A stretch of 30,005 bases of DNA from CAZTXD01 sp964617995 (lineage in GTDB: Bacteria > Actinomycetota > Acidimicrobiia > Spongiisociales > ZC4RG35), in contig CAZTXD010000032.1 in assembly GCA_964617995.1 (NCBI GenBank), positions 1 to 30,005 of the forward strand. Direction: 5' to 3'. The position numbers and the translations under genes were made by a program. Positions within the stretch are counted from its first letter, which is position 1, and every line of letters begins with the position of its first letter. Of the stretch, positions 24,067 through 30,005 are shown piece after piece. A model generated the notes under the pieces. It was given only the letters and a program-made list of their open reading frames with translations. It was not told the origin of the DNA and did no database searches.

Positions 24067-24227
24067 TTGACCACGTCGACGCCGAGCGCCTCCAACGCCG
24101 CCCAGATCACGACCAACGCCCCGATCGCCAGTGCGGCGTTGCCCATCAGCTCGGCGGTGTTGAGCCCTCGCTCGTCCCGGTGTGCGACCCGGACCAGCCT
24201 TGTCACCCTCTCGATCAGTTGCTGCAT
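24036..24227 (-). CDS. Flp-type major pilin
   Basis: 63 aa from ATG 24227 with AAAGGAG upstream. Short basic leader, then the Flp pattern DERGLNTAELMGNAALAIGA with Glu shortly after Gly-Leu, a hydrophobic helix and a short tail. Flp prepilins are cut after the Gly and polymerise into the Tad pilus. No prepilin peptidase (TadV) is in the window. Confidence 0.85.
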   Translation of the reverse strand: MQQLIERVTRLVRVAHRDERGLNTAELMGNAALAIGALVVIWAALEALGVDVVNWIRGQLLGA

Positions 24228-24243
24228 TGGCTCAGCTCCTTTC

Positions 24244-25161
24244 TCATCGCCAACCCGTCAGCAGATAAGGCAGCGGGGCTGCCACGAACAGGAGAAGAGT
24301 GGGGGCCAGGAGGGCGATGGTGGGAACGAGCATCGCCGCCCTCCGCCGTGTCGCCGCCCGCTTCATGGCCTCCCTCCGTGTCTCCCTCACATCCTCGGCC
24401 AGGGCCAGCAACCCCACCGCCAGGTCCACTCCCCGCTCATCGGCTATCGCCAGAAGGCGGTAGGTACGGGCAGCCGCCGGCTCCGGTGTGATGTCGGCGA
24501 TACGATCGAAAGACTCCGCCACCGACATGCCGGCACGATGGAGACGCACCGCCTCCGCCAGTTCCGCCACCACTTCCCCCCCGCCCCGGGAGATCACCTG
24601 ACCGACCGCCTGCATGACCGCCCCTCCCGCTCGCACCCGCAACGCCAGGAGCTGGTCGATGGTGTAGATCTCGATCCGCATCCGGAGGCGGCGGGACTCG
24701 AGCGACCTCTCCACCCTTCCCCGGGTTCGGCCAGTCACGGCCACCGCTCCCACCACAGCGAGCCCAGCGATCCCGGCCGTCGACAGTCCCACCGCCGCCG
24801 CTACAGCTCCCCCACCCAGTGCTCCCAGGGCCAGCGCCCGCAGCTGACCCAACCGGAATGCCGCCACCCGCTCTTCGTCTCCCAGCTCGGGATGGATTCC
24901 GGCCTGACGCAGTCGCAACGCCAGGGCCTCGTCGCCGGCCCAATCGAGGCGGCGCCCGACGGCCCTTGCCAGCCTCGTCACCATGGGCCCGAACACACCC
25001 ACCAGCGGGTTGCCGGCGCCCGCGCCCAGAACCGAGCCGGCCGGTGAGATGTAGGGACGCACCCTGGGAGCCAGACGAGGGGTCGGTGGCAGCAGCCAGC
25101 TCATGATGCCCGCCACCGCCAGAGCGGAAGCCGAGGCTGCCATCACCATCACGGGAGTCAT
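24244..25161 (-). CDS. tadC: Tad secretion membrane protein TadC (T2SSF/GspF domain)
   Basis: 305 aa. The N-terminal helix is at 3-25, paired helices lie near 110-140, and a final helix is at about 275-295. The GspF-type cytoplasmic domain reads RIEIYTIDQLLALRVRAGG and later RTYRLLAIADERGVDLAVGL. It overlaps tadB by 4 nt. With TadB it forms the inner-membrane platform turned by the TadA ATPase. Confidence 0.88.
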   Translation of the reverse strand: MTPVMVMAASASALAVAGIMSWLLPPTPRLAPRVRPYISPAGSVLGAGAGNPLVGVFGPMVTRLARAVGRRLDWAGDEALALRLRQAGIHPELGDEERVAAFRLGQLRALALGALGGGAVAAAVGLSTAGIAGLAVVGAVAVTGRTRGRVERSLESRRLRMRIEIYTIDQLLALRVRAGGAVMQAVGQVISRGGGEVVAELAEAVRLHRAGMSVAESFDRIADITPEPAAARTYRLLAIADERGVDLAVGLLALAEDVRETRREAMKRAATRRRAAMLVPTIALLAPTLLLFVAAPLPYLLTGWR

Positions 25162-26012
25162 GGCCCCAGCACCCGCGGCTCGTCGGGATTCCGGCCCAGT
25201 CGACTGACGAGAATCGATCCGGTCATCGACAGAACTCCGCCTGTGAGGATCACCGCCAACCCGGCGGAGGTGGCGTAGAAGTCACGGAACGGACCCGGCC
25301 GCGCCGTCATCGCCACCAGCACCAGCCACGGGAGAATGAAGACGGCTCGGGCATTGATCTTGTGCTCCAGGGCGGCCGTGTCGATCTCTTCGGCGACCCA
25401 GACGTCTCGGGCGGTCGCTTCGGCCAGGTCGCGGAGGATGTCGGGAACGACCGAACCGCCCCGTTCGTGGGCGACGATGAGCACCTCCACCACCCGATCG
25501 GTGGTGGGGTCCGCCATAGCGTCACGGATCACTTCCAGGGCAGGCACCACGCCCAGGCTCCTGGACAGGAACGGATAGGAGCCGAATGCGTCTCGCAGGG
25601 GGCGGGGACCGGTTCGGGCGAGATCTTCGATGGCCCGCGACAGCGACCGGCCGGCCGAGATCGACGCCAGCAGATCCCGGAGCCCATCCGGCCAGGCCTG
25701 ACGCACCTCACCGATGCGCCTGCGACGCTGGGCGCCGAAATACATCCGGGGGAGCGTGCCGACCAGCAGAGACGGCACCGCCGCCACCGCCCAGCTTCCC
25801 GTTAGGAGCGTCACCACTCCCAGCGTCACCGCACCCGCGGCCACCGACGTCAGCCAGAACTGGAGCGGGGTTGCAGCCACCCCCGCCTGGGTCAGCCACT
25901 CCGAGGCGCCTCGTACCCGGGATCGCCGTCGCCCCCTCGGGATCAGCCCGAGCGCCGCCGCCACCGCACCGCCCACCGTCACCGCACTCAGCACGGGAGC
26001 CAGCACCCTCAT
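25158..26012 (-). CDS. tadB: Tad secretion membrane protein TadB (T2SSF/GspF domain)
   Basis: 284 aa from ATG 26012, which overlaps the tadA stop as ATGA; the frame to 26117 is antisense shadow. Two N-terminal hydrophobic segments (4-22 and about 45-85), a GspF cytoplasmic domain (WPDGLRDLLASISAGRSL, then VLIVAHERGGSVVPDILRDL), and two C-terminal helices. Partner of TadC in the pilus base. Confidence 0.9.
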   Translation of the reverse strand: MRVLAPVLSAVTVGGAVAAALGLIPRGRRRSRVRGASEWLTQAGVAATPLQFWLTSVAAGAVTLGVVTLLTGSWAVAAVPSLLVGTLPRMYFGAQRRRRIGEVRQAWPDGLRDLLASISAGRSLSRAIEDLARTGPRPLRDAFGSYPFLSRSLGVVPALEVIRDAMADPTTDRVVEVLIVAHERGGSVVPDILRDLAEATARDVWVAEEIDTAALEHKINARAVFILPWLVLVAMTARPGPFRDFYATSAGLAVILTGGVLSMTGSILVSRLGRNPDEPRVLGP

Positions 26013-27277
26013 GCCACACCTTCCCGAGTGCCTACGATCGCACGTAGGGCCGAACCGTCGGGGAGAACCCGTTCGATTCGATCCACCAGCGACTGAGGCG
26101 GAAGCGCACCCGTCCACTGGAGCGGTGCTCCTATGTGCTCACGAGCGAAGATCGGCTGGCTGGAGAAGTCGTCCCGCAGAGACGGGACTACCGCCAGGAT
26201 CTCCATGACCCTCCTGCGGATGGGCCCGTCGCCGACTGCGTCTCTGTCGAGATGCACCACGACATCCAGAGCCGAGGAGAAGACCTTCCGAACGACCGGC
26301 TCGGTCACGTTCTCGCCCGCCATCAGTGCCGCGTTCACGAGCGCATCGAGGGCGTCGCTCGCCGAGTTGGCATGCACCGTGCAGGCGAAACCACACCCGG
26401 CGTTGACGGCTCTCGTCAACTCGAAGCTCTCTGCTCCCCGGACCTCGCCCACCACGATGCGATCCGGCCGCATCGCCAGCACCAGCTTGACGAGATCCCT
26501 GAGGTCGATGGCTCCACCGCCGTCGAGAGCCGGTGGTCGTGCCTCGTAGAACGACCCGTGCACCAACGGCACGTGCAGCTCCCGAACCTCCTCGCAGCAA
26601 CGTACGCAATGCCCGGCGGGGACCGCACCGATCAGCGCCGAGAGCAGCGAGGTCTTCCCCGCTCCCGGCGGACCCGAAACCACCACCGACGTCGTCGCTT
26701 GCATCACCGCCCACAGGAAGCGGGCGGCCGGCGCCGAAAGGGCCTCCATCTCGACCATCGTGTCGAGGGTCTCCCGGCGCAAGGCGTAGCGGCGGATGGT
26801 GGCCGACAACCTGTCCGACACCGGCGGGATGACCGCGGTGAGACGAGCCGAGTCGTCGAGGATCCGGGCCTGGACCAGGGGACTGGAGGCGTCGAGCCGC
26901 CGATCCGAGTCTGCCAGCAGCCTATCGAGGACCTGGCGGTTCTCCCGCTCGGAGGTGGGCTGATCGAGCGCACGGAGACGACCGGCCGAATCGATGAAGG
27001 TCACACGGCTGCCCTCGATGAACACCTCCTCGAGGTCGGGTCGTGCCAGGAGATCGGTCAACGGCCCGAACTCGGCCACCGACCTGAGGACCCGATCGAT
27101 CATCCCCGCCGGATCGGCCAGCGCCCTGCTCCTGCCGAGATGCGCCCGGCGCTGGTAGTCCTCCACGGCGCCGCTCACCACGGCACGGGCGGCATTCCGG
27201 TCTGCTGTCACGTCGATGCCCCGCTCCTCCACCAGGGCCACCGCCCTGCGACGGATCTCCTCGTAGGCGTCGCTCAT
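26009..27277 (-). CDS. tadA: Tad/Flp pilus assembly ATPase TadA (CpaF)
   Basis: 422 aa, normal length. The N-terminal domain (about 1-195) is followed by the secretion ATPase core. Walker A is GPPGAGKTS (202-210), Asp-box-type residues lie in CEEVREL, Walker B is RIVVGEVRG (273-281) and the His box is TVHANS (His302). It drives assembly of the Flp pilus at the cytoplasmic face. It overlaps both neighbours by 4 nt. Confidence 0.94.
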   Translation of the reverse strand: MSDAYEEIRRRAVALVEERGIDVTADRNAARAVVSGAVEDYQRRAHLGRSRALADPAGMIDRVLRSVAEFGPLTDLLARPDLEEVFIEGSRVTFIDSAGRLRALDQPTSERENRQVLDRLLADSDRRLDASSPLVQARILDDSARLTAVIPPVSDRLSATIRRYALRRETLDTMVEMEALSAPAARFLWAVMQATTSVVVSGPPGAGKTSLLSALIGAVPAGHCVRCCEEVRELHVPLVHGSFYEARPPALDGGGAIDLRDLVKLVLAMRPDRIVVGEVRGAESFELTRAVNAGCGFACTVHANSASDALDALVNAALMAGENVTEPVVRKVFSSALDVVVHLDRDAVGDGPIRRRVMEILAVVPSLRDDFSSQPIFAREHIGAPLQWTGALPPQSLVDRIERVLPDGSALRAIVGTREGVA

Positions 27278-28392
27278 CGGGTCAGGTCCCTGGCCAGACG
27301 CCGGACCGAGCGCAGGAACGGCCCGCCTTTCACGGGACTGCCCGCCCAGGCGGCCTCTGCCACGCGTGGGTCCTCGGGGAGGAAGCGAATCTGCACACCG
27401 GGGAGGGCGCGGGCCAGCTCGGCCTCGACCTCACCTCTCCTGTACCCGGACCGGCCGGCCCGGTTGACCACCACGACCACCGGCGTGTCTGGGGCGAGCA
27501 CCGTCGCCTCGTTCACCCAGCGGACCAGCCGGGTGACCCCTACCGGATGGGGCAATCCGACGGCCACGACGACGTCTGCCTGCGCCACGAGGCTGCGGGC
27601 GAGCCCGAACCGACCCTCCCCGAGCTGTGGCCTCTCCAAGCCGGCGCCCACATTCACGACCACGTTCGTATGCACAGCCGCCAGCTCGTCCACCACCCCT
27701 TCCACCTCTCCGGCGTGGAGCTGCGCCCAGTCGTCACCGTGGGCGAGACCGGCGACCAGATAGGACCGACCCAGCGGGGTCATCGCCTCTCCGATTGCCC
27801 CGGAACGGTGATGGACCACATCGATGGCCGTCCGAAGGTTGGGATGGAGAGGGGCACCCATCCTCTGCGCCAGTGCCGGAGCGACATCGTCGCCATCGAC
27901 CATCACGCCGGTCAGGACGTCGCCCAGGGCGATGACGACCTCCGTTGCTCCGCACCCACCTTGGGGGGCACCCACGACGATGACCCTTCCTCTCCGCCCC
28001 GGTCGATGCTCGCGGTCATCGTCGAGGACGGGGTCGGGGGCGAACTGGTGAACCCGTCCCACCACGGCCAGGAACTCGTCGGGTGAGGCCTCGGCCTCGA
28101 CCACGTCGTCCACGCCGCAATCGAGGAGGCGGCGCTTGGCATCGGTTCCGTCCCGGGCGTCGAAGACCCCCACCACCAGACATCCCCTCCGGCGCACCTG
28201 CTCGACCAGCCTCGGGGTGAGGAACGAGCACACGTCGTCGATGACCAGCACGTCGAAGGACTGGGTGATCACATCCTCGGGTCCCATCACCACCGTCCGA
28301 ACACGGGCGCCCCCGTGGTCGGCCAGGAAACGGTGCAGCCCGTCGACCCAGGGCCTCGCCGAGGCAGCGAGGGCGAGTTCGATCTCACCCAT
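27274..28392 (-). CDS. tadZ: TadZ/CpaE-like pilus localisation protein with degenerate P-loop
   Basis: 372 aa from ATG 28392; GTG 28401 adds three residues. The N-terminal 125 residues are an atypical receiver-like domain (VLVIDDVCSFL), followed by a MinD/ParA-type ATPase fold. The deviant Walker A reads APQGGCGATE near 141-150, and both the signature and the catalytic Lys of KGGxGKT/S are missing. Later strands (VVVNVGAG, ADVVVAVGLPHPVG) agree with the fold. TadZ proteins place the pilus machine in the cell; this one may bind nucleotide poorly or not at all. Confidence 0.85.
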   Translation of the reverse strand: MGEIELALAASARPWVDGLHRFLADHGGARVRTVVMGPEDVITQSFDVLVIDDVCSFLTPRLVEQVRRRGCLVVGVFDARDGTDAKRRLLDCGVDDVVEAEASPDEFLAVVGRVHQFAPDPVLDDDREHRPGRRGRVIVVGAPQGGCGATEVVIALGDVLTGVMVDGDDVAPALAQRMGAPLHPNLRTAIDVVHHRSGAIGEAMTPLGRSYLVAGLAHGDDWAQLHAGEVEGVVDELAAVHTNVVVNVGAGLERPQLGEGRFGLARSLVAQADVVVAVGLPHPVGVTRLVRWVNEATVLAPDTPVVVVVNRAGRSGYRRGEVEAELARALPGVQIRFLPEDPRVAEAAWAGSPVKGGPFLRSVRRLARDLTR

Positions 28393-29047
28393 CGGACGCA
28401 CCGGTCGTCACCACTATGTCGACCTTCCCGTCGGCGATCGCTTCGGCGACCGCAAGGACCTCGTCGTCGGACAGTCCGACCACTACATGGCGGTTGCCCG
28501 ACCCTGCCAGAGCGCCCACCCTGTCCTCCGACACCGCCAGCACCGGGGCGTCGCGAACCACGTAGCCGGCGACACCGTCGGAGTCGACGTCGACGATGTC
28601 GACGCGGTCGCCCACCCGGATGGTCCCGCCGGCGGCATGGGCAGGATCCATCGGAACTGCCATCGACGCCATCCCGCCGGGCGCCACCTCCGAGAGGAGA
28701 TCTCCCGCTCCCACCATCTCTCCCGGCTCCAGGCTCCGGCGTGCCACCCTCCCGTCCACGCCCTCGAGCGAGGTGAGGAGGGTGGCCAGCACCGAAGCGT
28801 CCGCTTGCAGAGGCGTGGTGGTGAGGTCGTCGACGCCAACGGTCTCCCCCGCCGCGATGGGACGGGCAGCCACCACGACGGCCGTGCTGTCGTCGCGGGA
28901 ACGCAGGAAGGCCACGTTGGCGATGAAGGCCAGGATGGCCGCCACCACGACGGCGATGTGCCCGAGGCTGAGTCGGCGTAGCGGGCTGCGGGGCCTCCGT
29001 CCTTCGGCAGGTTTTCCCTCCGAACCAGTGCTCAGCCCAACACTCAT
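28385..29047 (-). CDS. cpaB: CpaB-like pilus assembly protein (SAF domain)
   Basis: 220 aa from ATG 29047 (GGAG site), preferred to GTG 29053. Cytoplasmic Arg-rich start, one membrane helix (about 30-50), then a SAF domain (VAARPIAAGETVGVDDLTTT, RRSLEPGEMVGAGDL) and a CpaB/RcpC-like C-terminal domain (GDRVDIVDV). It is the first gene of the Tad operon. In diderms CpaB helps the secretin pass the pilus; actinobacteria keep it without a secretin. Confidence 0.87.
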   Translation of the reverse strand: MSVGLSTGSEGKPAEGRRPRSPLRRLSLGHIAVVVAAILAFIANVAFLRSRDDSTAVVVAARPIAAGETVGVDDLTTTPLQADASVLATLLTSLEGVDGRVARRSLEPGEMVGAGDLLSEVAPGGMASMAVPMDPAHAAGGTIRVGDRVDIVDVDSDGVAGYVVRDAPVLAVSEDRVGALAGSGNRHVVVGLSDDEVLAVAEAIADGKVDIVVTTGASDG

Positions 29048-29071
29048 GCCCACTCCGCCATGGCAGGGACG

Positions 29072-29087
29072 AACCTACGCTGAGGTT
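29072..29087. promoter_or_regulatory. Inverted repeat in the divergent promoter region of the Tad operon
   Basis: AACCT-ACGCTG-AGGTT lies in the 68 bp between the divergent cpaB and 29116 genes. On the minus strand TAGGTT within it could serve as a -10 for cpaB. A regulator site is possible but unproven. Confidence 0.35.
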
Positions 29088-29115
29088 GTGACGAGTGCGA
29101 GGGAGCGCGAAATCG

Positions 29116-29649
29116 GTGTCTGACGAGCTCCGTGATCTGGGTCGGGAACTGCGTCAGGGGGCAGGTCGTGAGCTGCGGGAGGAAGCCGCCACCGACGAGG
29201 AGCTGAGCGAGATGCAGCGTCGCCGGCGACTCGACCTCGCCTCCGTCGCCCGCATGGCGATGCATCGGGGTGACCGGGTCACGGTGGCAGCGGGTGGCCT
29301 CACCCTGGGCGACCAGCTCCTGGCGGTGGGTGACGACTACCTGACCATGGCCTCCGACCCCGGGGTGGTCGATGTGGCTCTCGAAGGTGCCATCGTCACG
29401 GTCGAGCCGCGGCGGGAGGGCGGGAAATCGGGCCGTCCGGCCTCCCGCACCTTCCGCGCCCGCCTGGCCGAACTGGAACAGGACGACAGCGTCGCGGAGG
29501 TGGTGACCCACAGCGGCATGCGAACGCGGGGCAGGATCGAGGTCGCCGCCTCCGATCACCTCATGATCGCCGAGGAGTCGGCGCTGACCTATGTGCCCTA
29601 CGGCGAGATAGCCGTCGTGTTCAGTCGGAATCCGCCTCGACCGGACTGA
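29116..29649 (+). CDS. Conserved actinobacterial protein of unknown function
   Basis: 177 aa from GTG 29116 (MSDELRDLGRELR). The N-terminal 55 residues are highly charged and helical, possibly coiled coil. Two similar beta-rich segments follow, one with VTVAAGGLTLGDQLLAVGDD and one with VTHSGMRTRGRIEVAASDHL. Both have the look of an Sm-like barrel half, so a small RNA/DNA- or protein-binding fold is possible. No family is recognised with confidence. Its end overlaps the convergent HTH gene by 29 bp. Confidence 0.68.
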   Translation: MSDELRDLGRELRQGAGRELREEAATDEELSEMQRRRRLDLASVARMAMHRGDRVTVAAGGLTLGDQLLAVGDDYLTMASDPGVVDVALEGAIVTVEPRREGGKSGRPASRTFRARLAELEQDDSVAEVVTHSGMRTRGRIEVAASDHLMIAEESALTYVPYGEIAVVFSRNPPRPD

Positions 29650-29866
29650 CCCTGTCAGTGCCCTCTTCTCCCTCCGGCACCACCGGGTGAGCGCGGATGA
29701 ACTCGAAGAGGTCGTCCCGGAAGAACTTGAAGACCCGGCCACCCGGCAGCTTGTAGGCCGGCAGCCGCCCCTCCCGGGCGTATCTCCTCACCATCTGCAC
29801 GTTCATACCCAGCAGATCCGCCACCTGGGCCGCATCCAGGATCGGTGGGAGATCCTCTTTCGCCAT
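29621..29866 (-). CDS. Small MerR/excisionase-type (BldC-like) DNA-binding protein
   Basis: 81 aa from ATG 29866, which has TGGAGGA upstream; the frame to 29896 is not needed. The winged-helix MerR-type motif is LDAAQVADLLGMNVQMVRRY followed by AREGRLPAYKLPGGRVFKF, and an acidic tail ends it. It belongs to the broad group annotated as helix-turn-helix/excisionase or BldC-like regulators. It is not inside the island, so a phage excisionase role is unlikely; a free chromosomal regulator is more probable. Confidence 0.85.
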   Translation of the reverse strand: MAKEDLPPILDAAQVADLLGMNVQMVRRYAREGRLPAYKLPGGRVFKFFRDDLFEFIRAHPVVPEGEEGTDRVSPVEADSD

Positions 29867-29933
29867 GTGTCGTCCTCCAATGACGTACAGCGCCATCGTA
29901 TGAGAGAGCCGTGTCTATGTGAAGGGGGTCGGC

Positions 29934-30005
29934 TCAGCCCTCCACGGTCACGACCCCGGTCATCTGCGGATGGATGGCGCAGAAGTAGGTGTACTCGCCC
30001 GGCTC
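29934..30005 (-). CDS. Cupredoxin (plastocyanin/azurin-like) C-terminus, partial
   Basis: The last 23 codons of a gene that runs off the right edge. GEYTYFCAIHPQMTGVVTVE contains the copper ligands Cys, His and Met in the C-x2-H-x2-M spacing typical of blue-copper proteins. The 5' part with the first His lies outside the window. It is probably an exported electron carrier. Confidence 0.85.
   Translation of the reverse strand, partial: EPGEYTYFCAIHPQMTGVVTVEG

Noticed and set aside
23464..25047. 527-codon plus-strand open frame across the Tad genes
   Set aside because: It is antisense to tadE, flp and tadC, is Arg/Pro/His-rich, and has no motifs; GC-rich third positions create such frames.
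26135..27763. 542-codon plus-strand open frame
   Set aside because: Antisense to tadA and tadZ, whose motifs are unmistakable.

Overview
The window is GC-rich and densely packed, with many ATGA/GTGA stop-start overlaps. It carries a coenzyme F420 gene (fbiD type), a solitary MsiK-like sugar-ABC ATPase, an actinobacterial Tad pilus operon and a BldC/excisionase-like small HTH protein. Together these suggest a chromosomal segment of an actinomycete, possibly an Acidimicrobiia-like lineage. The phylum is fairly secure; anything finer is inference.

Left third (1-10.7 kb): a large palindrome closes a minus-strand two-component pair, a membrane histidine kinase and a response regulator fused to a thioredoxin-reductase-like flavoprotein that has lost its cysteines. 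Divergent plus-strand genes follow: fbiD, a PIG-L deacetylase, a Tat-type exported metallo-beta-lactamase-fold protein and an ArsI/CadI-like dioxygenase behind a metalloregulator-like operator. A minus-strand MsiK-like ATPase with an in-frame 30-bp duplication comes next, then an SDR protein whose catalytic Tyr is Phe, a tandem-ACT protein, a CapA-like phosphoesterase and an anchored alpha/beta hydrolase.

Middle (10.7-19.9 kb): a decayed membrane-protein gene lies beside a minus-strand unit of flavoprotein monooxygenase and OsmC-like protein. That unit is led by a SAM riboswitch of the SAM-I/SAM-IV clan and a 32-codon Cys-containing small ORF. Just beyond is a 6.3-kb integrated element in the 3' half of tRNA-Glu. 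It is bounded by a 54-bp direct repeat (52/54 identical) and carries a methyltransferase, a second OsmC, a large LuxR (LAL-type) regulator and a broken tyrosine integrase. The displaced original tRNA terminator is still recognisable at the far end. tRNA-Glu(CTC) and tRNA-Gln(CTG) follow.

Right third (19.9-30 kb): three plus-strand genes of uncertain role encode a zinc-ribbon protein, a membrane-PAS protein and a secreted type I membrane protein. Opposite them runs a ten-gene minus-strand Tad/Flp pilus operon (cpaB, tadZ, tadA, tadB, tadC, flp, two tadE-like, tadG-like, exported NTF2-like) with nearly every junction overlapping. The window ends with a conserved unknown protein, a small HTH regulator and the 3' end of a cupredoxin gene.
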